From positions 310,001 to 374,000 of the forward strand of contig NZ_VAUV01000001.1 in the NCBI RefSeq assembly GCF_005780165.1: DNA of 64,000 nt, written 5' to 3'. Below are positions 1-9,104 of this stretch, piece after piece; the stretch's first letter is position 1; each line of letters begins with the position of its first letter. The position numbers and the translations under genes are program-made. The stretch is from Phragmitibacter flavus (GTDB lineage: Bacteria; Verrucomicrobiota; Verrucomicrobiia; Verrucomicrobiales; Verrucomicrobiaceae). Below the pieces are notes generated by a model. The model did no database searches. It was not told where the DNA came from and saw only the letters and a program-made list of their open reading frames with translations.

Positions 1-320
1 TGCGGCATTTCTTTGCCATCCTTAAAACGGATCACATACGGTTTGCCCGTGGTGCCGGAATAGCTGGCCGCTTTTTCAATGAAATCGGTGGCGGTGCTGA
101 TCTCATCCGATTTCGATTTGCGTTTGGCCCGCAAAAACTTGGCAGCGTTCTTGGCAGTGTATTCCCTGCCATTTCGGATGAAAGTCGCCTCATCCAGCTT
201 TTCCACATGCGTGATCAGGGCATCAATGGCGCGGGTCTGATCGGGGGTCTCGGCTGCGAGCAGCACTCCACTCAAAACAAACAATGGCAACAACAGGGCG
301 ATCAACAAGGAAGATTTCAT
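1..320 (-). CDS. DUF5329 family small secreted protein (C-terminus cut by window)
   Basis: The reading frame runs from an ATG at 320 off the left end of the window. The first 22 or so residues form a signal peptide (MKSSLLIALLLPLF followed by an Ala-rich cleavage region). The mature part has the pattern of the DUF5329 family: a helix, then FIRNGREYTAKNAAKFLRAK, then TATDFIEKAAS and TTGKPYVIRFKDG. The family consists of small periplasmic proteins of unknown function, and I see no catalytic motif. About 106 residues are present; family members are usually 110 to 130 aa, so little is missing. The family call rests on remembered sequence pattern. Confidence 0.8.
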   Translation of the reverse strand, partial: MKSSLLIALLLPLFVLSGVLLAAETPDQTRAIDALITHVEKLDEATFIRNGREYTAKNAAKFLRAKRKSKSDEISTATDFIEKAASYSGTTGKPYVIRFKDGKEMP

Positions 321-348
321 GAGGAATGAGGGAAAGAATGAATCAAAG

Positions 349-630
349 CTAAATTCGTATCGCTTGATACAAGGGGATCCCTTTTGCGCCAACTTTTTTA
401 ATGGGGCAATGAATGGGTTCGCTCTTCTCGTCAACGCAGACGTTACGCCACGGACGATTTGAATCATGGGCCCGAAGCTCATCCCAATCATCCATGTCCA
501 GCACCCCAATACAAAGTGCTGCGCCGCCATCCCTGCGGAGCTCTGTGGTTAAGTTGTGTTTCCCCAAAAATCTCTTGAAAACTGAGCGATTTTTGAGGAT
601 TCCGAAACTCACGTCGCGAGCCAAGACCAC
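349..630 (-). CDS. small hypothetical protein, possibly a remnant
   Basis: A 93-codon frame with a GTG start directly after an in-frame stop. The product is hydrophilic and has an ordered-looking composition, including the acidic, Trp-containing stretch LDMDDWDELRAHDSN, but I recognise no family. No Shine-Dalgarno sequence precedes the start. Because the frame is closed just upstream by a stop codon, it could be the 3' end of a longer decayed gene. It sits with two other unrecognised minus-strand frames between the DUF5329 gene and the giant repeat genes. Whether it is coding is uncertain. Confidence 0.35.
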   Translation of the reverse strand: MVLARDVSFGILKNRSVFKRFLGKHNLTTELRRDGGAALCIGVLDMDDWDELRAHDSNRPWRNVCVDEKSEPIHCPIKKVGAKGIPLYQAIRI

Positions 631-724
631 TCCCTAGATCCCAACTTATAGAAATCCTATACCGCGACGAGTATCGAAAAGCCGCTTAGCTTAGCGCCAT
701 TCAGGACCGACTCCAGACGAACAT

Positions 725-1645
725 TCATTTTTCATCTAAAATCCAGTATCCCGTGGCTCGCTGTAAAAAACGAACGAGATCAGTTCCCTCGACAGTGACC
801 GGCCTGTCGCGTTCCAGTAGGGCGACGAGTTGTTGGTGCTGTTGACTTTCCAGCCAGCCCTTCCCATGTTTGAGGCACAACTCCTGATTCAGCGCGAGCC
901 TAACTTCTGGCAACATTGCAGGTGCCAGCAACCAGTCTTTAAAGTGCTTCGCTGCTTCTGCGGGAAAGAACCTAGCCATCAGGTGAACGGCATGGATTCC
1001 CAGAATTGGGTTATTGCTACGCACGTAGTTCTCCAGCATTTTGAGCCGTAGATCCTCCGGAGTTTGATCATAGCGTCGCAGGGATTCCGCCCAGTCAAGA
1101 TGTAAATTATAGAGTCCAGGGTGAACATCATTCTCGAAAATCACCGGCTTGAATAGGACATGGAAAATGGAAGCTTTGGGACAAAGGGTGAATTTTTCAA
1201 TGGGATATTGGTCGTAAATGGGATGCTCTTTTGATGGGGGTTCCGGCCCAAATTCTTTAGCAGTTACGACAAAGCAGATCAGTTTTTTTCCTACTTGTGC
1301 TAGATCTTTTTGATAGAATCTATCTTCGAATCCCAGCGTCGTGATATTTGCGACATCGGCTCGTGGCTCCATGCCATGTGGCACTAGAGAAAATTCCCGG
1401 TTCTTGAAATTAATATCAGGCTTCGAATAAAACATGTCTGTTATCGTGGCCATTGGATTCTGAATCATATCAGCTCCACTTCCCCGAGTGATATTTGGAT
1501 ATTTGTTTTTATCAAACGGCTCAGCTCTGGTGATTTCACAGTATGCCAAGGTTGCGTTTAGGAGGGGCTTTTCGTCAGCGATCAGCATGTGCAACGGCAT
1601 TATGCTGGATAAAAAGCTAAGAGATCCGATTAAATGTGTGTGCAT
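725..1645 (-). CDS. hypothetical secreted protein with a helical C-terminal region
   Basis: A 306-aa frame whose ATG is preceded by a strong Shine-Dalgarno (GGGGAGGAAAAC, about 9 nt upstream), rare in this window and good support for the start. Residues 1 to about 23 look like a weak signal peptide ending near LIADEK. Residues 190 to 290 are helical, with HEAT-like spacing (HAVHLMARFFPAEAAKHF and so on). The middle has many aromatic and Pro residues and no catalytic motif that I recognise. The composition is somewhat more AT-rich than the giant genes beside it. I cannot assign a family. It may share a transcript with the small frame upstream (1737-2006), 91 nt away. Confidence 0.7.
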   Translation of the reverse strand: MHTHLIGSLSFLSSIMPLHMLIADEKPLLNATLAYCEITRAEPFDKNKYPNITRGSGADMIQNPMATITDMFYSKPDINFKNREFSLVPHGMEPRADVANITTLGFEDRFYQKDLAQVGKKLICFVVTAKEFGPEPPSKEHPIYDQYPIEKFTLCPKASIFHVLFKPVIFENDVHPGLYNLHLDWAESLRRYDQTPEDLRLKMLENYVRSNNPILGIHAVHLMARFFPAEAAKHFKDWLLAPAMLPEVRLALNQELCLKHGKGWLESQQHQQLVALLERDRPVTVEGTDLVRFLQRATGYWILDEK

Positions 1646-1736
1646 GTTTTGTTTTCCTCCCCTTGAGGTGGTGTCGTTTTATGGAGCCCCCCAATCTTCG
1701 TGCGGCGCTGTGCCACTACTCAAATGGGGATATTCT

Positions 1737-2006
1737 TTAACAATCAAGGGGGTCCTCATCAATGTCAGCGAGGGGTCTCAATTTTCCATTGATTTGTCTC
1801 CTCGAAACAAACGCAGCACCTGCATAAGCCCCTTGGTTCTGACCGTTGCCATCGTGGAGGTATTTTCCGTCTGGTTGAATATTCCCGTAGGCCGACAATC
1901 TCCATTGAGACTGCTGCTCTGCAAGAATATAATAACGTTCGTCTGCCTCCTCAACCCCACAGCTGGTTGTTACAATGGCTTCGATGTCGAATTCGATTCC
2001 ATTCAT
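1737..2006 (-). CDS. small hypothetical protein downstream of the giant repeat gene
   Basis: An 89-aa frame starting at the ATG of MNGIEF, with GGAAAG just upstream. A TTG start 16 codons earlier would overlap the 3' end of the giant repeat gene by 11 nt. The product is hydrophilic, with a Tyr/Gln-rich centre (ADERYYILAEQQSQW) and a Gly/Asn segment. No signal peptide, membrane segment or known domain is visible. It is transcribed in the same direction as its neighbours and may be read through from the gene upstream. Function unknown. Confidence 0.45.
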   Translation of the reverse strand: MNGIEFDIEAIVTTSCGVEEADERYYILAEQQSQWRLSAYGNIQPDGKYLHDGNGQNQGAYAGAAFVSRRQINGKLRPLADIDEDPLDC

Positions 2007-2043
2007 TTCTTTCCAAGATATAACTTGCCATCGCCAAGGATGA

Positions 2044-5000
2044 TTAGCACTCAATCCTTCGCCGGCGGCGCATCAGCATCGCAACGGTGCCAAACAGCCA
2101 CAGGATGGCGCGGGTTGGTTCGGGAATGACGGCAAGAGTAATGGTTCCGCCGACATACAAATCGGACAGGTCCCATGAGAGGCCCTCGCTCGCCACATTC
2201 GCACCGTCGATAAACAAAAAGTCATTTCCACGTCCGTCAGCCTGCCCGAGGTTTTCCCAGTTGATCAACTGCCAGGTATCCCCAATCTCCCAGCCACCGA
2301 TGTCACTGGACGAAACAGAAAGTTGCACCATCTCTCCAACCGTCAGCGTGCCGGTAATATCCAGCTGGTCCGAATAACTGTCTTCAATGATGTCGCCCTG
2401 TCCTCCCGGACCGAACAGGTCGAACATCAGGAAGCTGTTGTTTTCAAAAACCAGCGCCCCGGCACCTGAAGTGTTGATGTCAAGATGCGCGGCTTCCAGA
2501 GCATTGTCTCCAATCGACAAAGCACCCCCTGTGGCGATGACGACCGAGTTGCCTGCCAAAGGAGAGATCGTTCCGCTTCCACCCAATACCGCGCCAGATT
2601 CCACCCGAAAATTTCCACCAAGGCTGTTGTTGCCGATGACCAGCAAAGTTCCTTCGTTGACCTGGGTGGCACCGCTGTAAGAATTGCTTCCCTCCAACCT
2701 GAGGATGCCTGCGCTGGTTTTGGTCAGCGTCATCTGGTTTGCGACGGACACTCCCGAACCATTGTAAATACCTCCAACGTTCGCCAACGCTCCGGATCTG
2801 GCAATCAACTGATCCACATTGATGTTGCCCAATCCCATATTGAGTGTGCCACCGTCGACCTCAACAATAGAAGTGGATCGCTCGTTGTTGGTGGTGGTGA
2901 TATCACCAGCACCCGCCACAGTAAATGTCCCGCCGGCGATTTCCAGCCTTCCCTCGACGGTGCCTGAAGCTCCACCGAGTTGCCCTAGAAGAACATTGCC
3001 GGCAACGCTAACATTGCCGCCCTCCATACTCATCAAACCTTTGGTGTCGGTGGTCGCCGCTCCGTCCAGACGGCCAATCGTCACCGTAATGGCGGACACA
3101 TTATTTCCCGCACTCGTTCCCAAATAGAGCGAGCCATTGGCGCTGCCTGTTCCACCGTTGATCTTGTATCCCACGGAAAGCTCTTCCAGCTCCGCGACCA
3201 AAGTCCCTCCCCGCATGTCCATGATGGCCGTCGGGTTCGATGCCGTGCCGGAGTTGTTGTAGCCCACCCGCAGATCGGTGAACCCCGTCGGGTTCGTGGC
3301 ACCGCTTTCAAGAATCAAGGTGCCTCCCGCCTCAATGGTGGCGTTCGCACTGAGTTTGCGCCCACCAATCACCAACAGCGGAGTCGTCACGTTGTTGATG
3401 CCAGAGCCGAAAGCCAGGGAGGAGGTGCCTCCGTTTCCTGAATTCATGGAGTCGCCGACGATCACTTCGGTGGCCGCCGTGATGTTGTTGTTTTGCGCCA
3501 GCCTGACGACACCCGTGCTGGGACCCGCTGCCTCACCGTCGTTTTCCACACCAATCAAGAAGCGACCGACATTCGCGGTGAAATTCGAGCTGGCCGACAA
3601 GTCGACCTCGCCCACGCCGCCCGTGCCAGCAAGTTCCACATTCAGTCCACCACGACCCACTTCAAACAGACTTTCCGCCCCATTGCCCACACGTAGTTCA
3701 GCACCGGCGTCTACGACCAGCTTCGCCGGAGCAGCCGGTGTGCTGCCACTGACTACCCCCACTCTCAAATTACCAGCGGTGCTGCTCGCCACCCCGATGC
3801 TTCCCCCACTTGCCAGTCGAAGCTCTCCGCCGATCACCTCGGTGGTGCCCGAATAGCTCAACGCCTGGTTGAATGTTTGCGTGCCGCTGCCGACCTTGAT
3901 CAACGAAAACAAACCGCCAACGCCTTCAGTAATCGTTCCATTAAAGACTGCCGTCGCATTGCCTGCACCCACGGTCAGCTCCGCGTCCCCGGTTCCGCTG
4001 CTGGTCACCACACCAGATCCGGTCAGTCCGGCGATGGTTTCCAACTGACCGTTCAAATCGAGAACACCCCCGCTGTTGATCAATACATCCGACGTGTCGG
4101 CAATCTGCTCACCATCAATCAGCCTTGCCGTCGCAGCCGAACCGCCCGCCGTGCCAATTTCTAGATCGCCACTCACCGAGTTGGCACCATAACCACGATT
4201 GAACAACGAGGTGCCCGCCTCCAGTTTCACCAAACCGGTATGGCTTGAGGAACCACCTTGAAGGAAACGCAACGTGCCATCTCCAGTCTTGGTAAATCCG
4301 TTGCTTCCACCTACGGCACCTATGCCCAGCTCTTCGCCCGCCGCCACGTTGATCACCCCCGCCGCATTGGCAAAAATCAAGTTGGTGTTCAGTGAGACCA
4401 ATCCCGAACCCGTCTGCACCGTGATGGCACTGCTGCCGTTCAAAGTAAGCGTGTTTACGTAGTCCTCGACATTGACCGTGTTTGGCGTGCGGAAAGTCAG
4501 CGTTCCAATGTTCATGCTGGCACCAAGAACCATGGGGGCATCCTCAAAGTCGGAATTGGATGCCGAGAAAATGACGTTGGCATCCGCTCCAGGCACCAGG
4601 GCCGTGTTGACCAGTCCTTGCTCATCGGTGGTCCAGTTACTCATTCCACCCACTGTCATGCCGTTGCTTACCGCCCACTCATTCGGCGCGCCCGTGAATC
4701 CGCCCTTCCAGTAAAAATCATCGGGGATCACCGCCGCTTCGGTCACCGTCAAAAACACCCTGCCAGCCTCTTTGCCCACGGCACTGTTGAGGGTGAAGTT
4801 GGTAAAGTTATAGAAATTCCCCAAAGAATAATTGGCATTATCAAGGCTGCTGCCAGCGCCACCAGTGATCACGTTATATTCCGTGCCCGTGGTGTAGGAC
4901 ATGCCGGACACGCCATACACATCCAGAACAATGTTGCCTCCGACAATGGTGGAAGCGACGCCCGTCGAAGCAATCGCATTGCCCATCTCCACTCCGAGAC

Positions 5001-8000
5001 GATGATTTCCCGCCAAGGACAGCGAAGCAACGGTTAGATCCTGATCCATTCCGCTCTGATAAATGAAATTTGCACCGGTGCTGACGTCCACGGCACTGGA
5101 GTTCTGCAACGCCAGCCCATTGGTCAGTCTCAACGTGCCTTCCTGCACCTGGGTGAGCCCCGTAAAAGTATTGGCAGCCGCCAAAGTCCATGTGCCGGTT
5201 CCCTTTTTGCGGAACGCATACGTAGCATTCGTTCCCGGACCATTGGCAATCACTCCGCTGACAATCCCATCACCCGCACCGAAGAACTGCAACTGACGTC
5301 CATTGGTCGTCTCGGAGCGTCCGGTCAGATTGCCGGTGATGTTGAACAACCCGGCCTGCGACTCAAAGTTGTAGCTGGAACCCCCGGTGGTGAACTCGAT
5401 GTTGCCCGCCCAGGTGTTGTTGCCGCTCAAATTGCTCAAGGCAGCGGCATCGACTGAGCCGGTTCCCTGCCTCGCACCGATGAGCAATCGCTCACTGATG
5501 GTAATTCCCCCAGTCAGCTCCACACGGCCCGCATTGGAGCCTCCGTTGATCGTAGTGGTGCCGGTCAACGTTCCCAAAGCCGTGTCGCTTTCCAGTCTAA
5601 GGATGCCGCCACTGTGCGAAACACCGCCCCTGAAGCGGTTGTCGCCAGAGAGGACCACCGTGCCATCCGTGGTCTTGCTGATCCCACCATTGCCGGCGAG
5701 GGACACACTGACCGACCCGTCCCTAAACTGTCTGGTCGACCCGCTGATCATCACCGATCCATCCCCGATGATCTGGCCACCGTTGTCCAACGTCGTGGTC
5801 CCAACCGTGTCCCTAAATCCATTCAAATCGAAAATGCCGCCGTCCACCGTCACCCCGCCACCAGCGATGGCATTGTTGACCCCATATCTCAAGGTGCCGT
5901 CGAGAACGGTGGTTAATCCACCATAGGTGTTCACACTGTTCAGGGTAAAGGTTCCCGTTCCCGCCTTCGTCAGCGCCAGCAGAATGGGCGATGCCCCCCC
6001 ATTCTCAATGATGCCATCAAAAGCACTGCTGCCATTTCCCGCACCCACCGTCAAAGTCGCCGTTCCCGTCACCCCATTCCTCACCCTTCCCGTGCCGCTC
6101 AATTCATCAATCGACTCATTGAAACCATTGAGCACCAGCAATGCGCCCGACTCGACAAACACGTCCGCCGTGTCGGCAATCTGTTCATTGGCCAGCAATC
6201 GAACTTGCGTTGGATTGTTCACATCCCCTCCCGCATTGATGTTGAGATCTCCGGTGATCGCATTCTGACCATCTGTCTTGCCCAACGCCAGAACGCCTTC
6301 ATTCACATTCACCGGTCCAGAATAAGTGTTGGCAAGAGTCCCCGACAAGGTCAGCAACCCGGTGCCAATTTTCGTAAACCCATTGCCATCCACCACCGCG
6401 CGGATCTCCAGGTGATCCGTCGTTTCTGTCGTCAGGATCACCGAGTCGGGATCGGAAAATATTACCTGGTTGATGTCCAGCAAAACCTTGCCAGTGCTGT
6501 TGGCTTGCAGACTGTAGTTAAATGCTTCGATATCATCCTGATAAGTGGATTTGCCCAGGGTGAGACTAAAATTCTTGTCCACCAGACTGATCTCGGCTGG
6601 CGGCAATCCATCATTGATCTCATTGCCCCTGAACCAGACACTGTTCATTGCCATGTCGGCCCCAAGGCTCATTTCTAGATTCCCTAGCTCATCGGTAAAA
6701 AAGCGTGTCACCAACACATCGGAATCCATCCCAGGAACCAGTGGTGTCGAACCTGGCTCCGTGTCTTCCCCAAGATAAATTCCCCAGTTGCTGGTTTCTC
6801 CATCTGAAACCGCCCATACCTGCTCGTAACCATCCACTTTTTCTCCCTGCCAGACCATCAAGGGCGCCGTTGCCTCTTCAGTAATCGTCACCGTCACCGC
6901 CGTATCCGTTCTGTTGAAATCATCGACAGAGTAATTGGTGACGTTGAACAATAGCAATTCGTAATTGGTGGCCGAATTGAGCCCACTACCTGCTGCCAGC
7001 AGCGTTTTCGTGCCGCCGGCAAACGTCTGCCCGGCCAGTTGTTGCAGTTGCAGTTGAATGTTACCGCTCGCCGCCACGGCTGCCGAGGTGGAAACATGAC
7101 CATCAAGCGTCATCCCCACGGCACTGCCATCTGCCAGCGTGATGCCCTGCGTCAACCCCAACGCACCGCTGCCGAGATAACGAAACGAGGCGCCGGACTC
7201 GACTTCAACCCCACTCGTGCCGCCCAAGGCCGCCGCATCCTCAACCGCCAAAATCCCGCTGCTGACGATTGTGCTCCCCGTATAAGTGTTGTTGCCATTC
7301 AGGATCGTCCGACCTCCACCAGATTGGGTAATGCCCCCGAGTCCGCTGATGTTTTGGGTCACGATGGAAGCCCCGTCTTGTTCAAAAACCAGGCGACTGG
7401 TCGCGAGCTGCAACTGCACATCGCCACTTCCCAAATTGCCAACCTCCCCAGCCCTACCCACCTGCAAAATGCCATTCTGAACGACGGTATTGCCGCTGTA
7501 AGTGTTGTTGCCCTCAAGGATCAGCGTGCCTGTCCCGCCTTTGGTTAAATTGGCAACCACCATCTCTCCATCGTAAATTTCCGCCACATTCTTCAGAGTG
7601 CCGCTGTTCGCGTTGAACGTGTCAACATTGATGTAGCCGCCTGTCATGTCGAGGGTCGCTGTCCCACCGAGAGTCAAGCTGCTCAGGTTGTTGCCGCCGA
7701 CCCCTTCGGTGATGTTGCCGCCCACCGTCATCACGCCTCCGGTCACGGTCATTTTGGCATCGGAAAAACCTGCGCTCGGATTGATGGCGGAATGGGAGCC
7801 CATCACGATATCGCCAGCCACGGTCGCCGTTCCTGCCGTCATGTTAAATTCTGCCTTGCTGTTGGCATTCACCCCGACTGCCTGATCCTCGTTTTGAGCC
7901 AATGAGATGTTGTTGGCAAGCAAGGTCCCGCCGTTCATGTTGAACTGGGCGTGCAATGCATTGGCCTGACCGCCAGGACTGTTGAGAGGGCTTGTGTCGA

Positions 8001-9045
8001 TGTTTAATACCCGGCCCAACACCACGTTCACCGCGTCGATTGTCCCCTGATCAAAAGTAAATGTGCCCTTGCCGTAGCCGATGCCGTTGTTTGGATCAGA
8101 AATGCCAGACAACCCCAGGACAAAATCCTGCAGCAGGAAATCAACACTGCCAGCAGAGAAATCCACCACTCCGTGAGGCGAGGATGAACCATCCTGAACC
8201 GCTGCATATTGAGAGGTGGGGGTGTTCGCGCCCAACACCAGATTGGCGCGCGTCACTCCACCCGCCAGTCCGCGAATGGTCACCGTCGGTGTGCCGGTCA
8301 ATCCGCTCTGAAAAGCCGCATTGATGGATGTCCTCCCTGTGCCCAACATGATATGGGTGGCATTCAGATTCGTGGTCTGTCCAAAGTTCACCTGACTTCC
8401 CGTCAACGTGCCTGTGCCGGTCGATCCACCAAAACGCATGTTGGTCGCGGTGATGTTGGTCGTTTTTGCCAGGTTGAGGTGATAAACTGGCGCGCCGCTG
8501 CCCGTCCCGACGTTAAAATTGACCACATTGGCCGTAAAGTTGGCCAGTCCCGACATGTCCAGAATGGAAGCCGTCGCGTTTGAGCCTCCCGCGTTGGTGA
8601 GGGTGAAATTGTTCTTTGTCGCGACACCTGAATCCACCACCCAAGATCCGTCTCCCGTAATCGCCAGCCTCGCCACCCCGGCACTTGCTGTGGTCATCAC
8701 CATTGCGCCGGTCGTCGTTAAAGTGGTCGATGGATCGATCTGCAGCGTGTGCCAGTTGGTTGGGCTGTTGTAATTAAAGGTCAGATTCGTCACCGAGAAA
8801 TTTTGATCCACAATGGAGGTAACGGTCCCACTCGGGGCCAGGCCTGTCGCATCAAAGGTCACCGCTGTTCCCGCTGGACTCTCATCGGTGCTCCAGTTGA
8901 GAAAATTGCTCCAAAGGTGGTCGCCAGAGGAATCAACCCAAGTGGATTGCGCTACCGCAGGGTTGATGGCCAGCACGGCAGACATTGAAATCCCAGCCAC
9001 CAGGCTGAGTTTGCGCCAGGGAAGGGAACGATCGGGTGTTTTCAT
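2044..9045 (-). CDS. giant autotransporter-associated beta-strand-repeat protein with PEP-CTERM tail (2333 aa)
   Basis: A large secreted, predicted beta-solenoid protein. The chosen start (MKTPDRSLPWRKL) gives a clean signal peptide ending AINPAVAQS; an ATG 23 codons earlier would spoil it. The body is dense with autotransporter-associated beta-strand repeats of the form LTKxGxGTLxLxGxNTYxGxTxVxxGxL. It divides into three modules, starting at the N-terminus and near residues 728 and 1443. Each opens with a Trp-rich segment (FYWKGGFTGAPNEWAVSNG in module 3) and VPG-x-D. There is no C-terminal autotransporter barrel. The end is PEPTRAILWLFGTVAMLM plus an Arg cluster: a PEP-CTERM signal, known to be processed by exosortases. 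The gene follows its larger paralogue by 59 nt and is probably cotranscribed with it. Likely a surface or matrix protein; ligand unknown. Confidence 0.92.
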   Translation of the reverse strand: MKTPDRSLPWRKLSLVAGISMSAVLAINPAVAQSTWVDSSGDHLWSNFLNWSTDESPAGTAVTFDATGLAPSGTVTSIVDQNFSVTNLTFNYNSPTNWHTLQIDPSTTLTTTGAMVMTTASAGVARLAITGDGSWVVDSGVATKNNFTLTNAGGSNATASILDMSGLANFTANVVNFNVGTGSGAPVYHLNLAKTTNITATNMRFGGSTGTGTLTGSQVNFGQTTNLNATHIMLGTGRTSINAAFQSGLTGTPTVTIRGLAGGVTRANLVLGANTPTSQYAAVQDGSSSPHGVVDFSAGSVDFLLQDFVLGLSGISDPNNGIGYGKGTFTFDQGTIDAVNVVLGRVLNIDTSPLNSPGGQANALHAQFNMNGGTLLANNISLAQNEDQAVGVNANSKAEFNMTAGTATVAGDIVMGSHSAINPSAGFSDAKMTVTGGVMTVGGNITEGVGGNNLSSLTLGGTATLDMTGGYINVDTFNANSGTLKNVAEIYDGEMVVANLTKGGTGTLILEGNNTYSGNTVVQNGILQVGRAGEVGNLGSGDVQLQLATSRLVFEQDGASIVTQNISGLGGITQSGGGRTILNGNNTYTGSTIVSSGILAVEDAAALGGTSGVEVESGASFRYLGSGALGLTQGITLADGSAVGMTLDGHVSTSAAVAASGNIQLQLQQLAGQTFAGGTKTLLAAGSGLNSATNYELLLFNVTNYSVDDFNRTDTAVTVTITEEATAPLMVWQGEKVDGYEQVWAVSDGETSNWGIYLGEDTEPGSTPLVPGMDSDVLVTRFFTDELGNLEMSLGADMAMNSVWFRGNEINDGLPPAEISLVDKNFSLTLGKSTYQDDIEAFNYSLQANSTGKVLLDINQVIFSDPDSVILTTETTDHLEIRAVVDGNGFTKIGTGLLTLSGTLANTYSGPVNVNEGVLALGKTDGQNAITGDLNINAGGDVNNPTQVRLLANEQIADTADVFVESGALLVLNGFNESIDELSGTGRVRNGVTGTATLTVGAGNGSSAFDGIIENGGASPILLALTKAGTGTFTLNSVNTYGGLTTVLDGTLRYGVNNAIAGGGVTVDGGIFDLNGFRDTVGTTTLDNGGQIIGDGSVMISGSTRQFRDGSVSVSLAGNGGISKTTDGTVVLSGDNRFRGGVSHSGGILRLESDTALGTLTGTTTINGGSNAGRVELTGGITISERLLIGARQGTGSVDAAALSNLSGNNTWAGNIEFTTGGSSYNFESQAGLFNITGNLTGRSETTNGRQLQFFGAGDGIVSGVIANGPGTNATYAFRKKGTGTWTLAAANTFTGLTQVQEGTLRLTNGLALQNSSAVDVSTGANFIYQSGMDQDLTVASLSLAGNHRLGVEMGNAIASTGVASTIVGGNIVLDVYGVSGMSYTTGTEYNVITGGAGSSLDNANYSLGNFYNFTNFTLNSAVGKEAGRVFLTVTEAAVIPDDFYWKGGFTGAPNEWAVSNGMTVGGMSNWTTDEQGLVNTALVPGADANVIFSASNSDFEDAPMVLGASMNIGTLTFRTPNTVNVEDYVNTLTLNGSSAITVQTGSGLVSLNTNLIFANAAGVINVAAGEELGIGAVGGSNGFTKTGDGTLRFLQGGSSSHTGLVKLEAGTSLFNRGYGANSVSGDLEIGTAGGSAATARLIDGEQIADTSDVLINSGGVLDLNGQLETIAGLTGSGVVTSSGTGDAELTVGAGNATAVFNGTITEGVGGLFSLIKVGSGTQTFNQALSYSGTTEVIGGELRLASGGSIGVASSTAGNLRVGVVSGSTPAAPAKLVVDAGAELRVGNGAESLFEVGRGGLNVELAGTGGVGEVDLSASSNFTANVGRFLIGVENDGEAAGPSTGVVRLAQNNNITAATEVIVGDSMNSGNGGTSSLAFGSGINNVTTPLLVIGGRKLSANATIEAGGTLILESGATNPTGFTDLRVGYNNSGTASNPTAIMDMRGGTLVAELEELSVGYKINGGTGSANGSLYLGTSAGNNVSAITVTIGRLDGAATTDTKGLMSMEGGNVSVAGNVLLGQLGGASGTVEGRLEIAGGTFTVAGAGDITTTNNERSTSIVEVDGGTLNMGLGNINVDQLIARSGALANVGGIYNGSGVSVANQMTLTKTSAGILRLEGSNSYSGATQVNEGTLLVIGNNSLGGNFRVESGAVLGGSGTISPLAGNSVVIATGGALSIGDNALEAAHLDINTSGAGALVFENNSFLMFDLFGPGGQGDIIEDSYSDQLDITGTLTVGEMVQLSVSSSDIGGWEIGDTWQLINWENLGQADGRGNDFLFIDGANVASEGLSWDLSDLYVGGTITLAVIPEPTRAILWLFGTVAMLMRRRRRIEC

Positions 9046-9104
9046 TGGAGAAGAAAAATGGAGATTGGGTAATACAGGCATGGAGGCTGCGTGGATTTGG
9101 CTGC

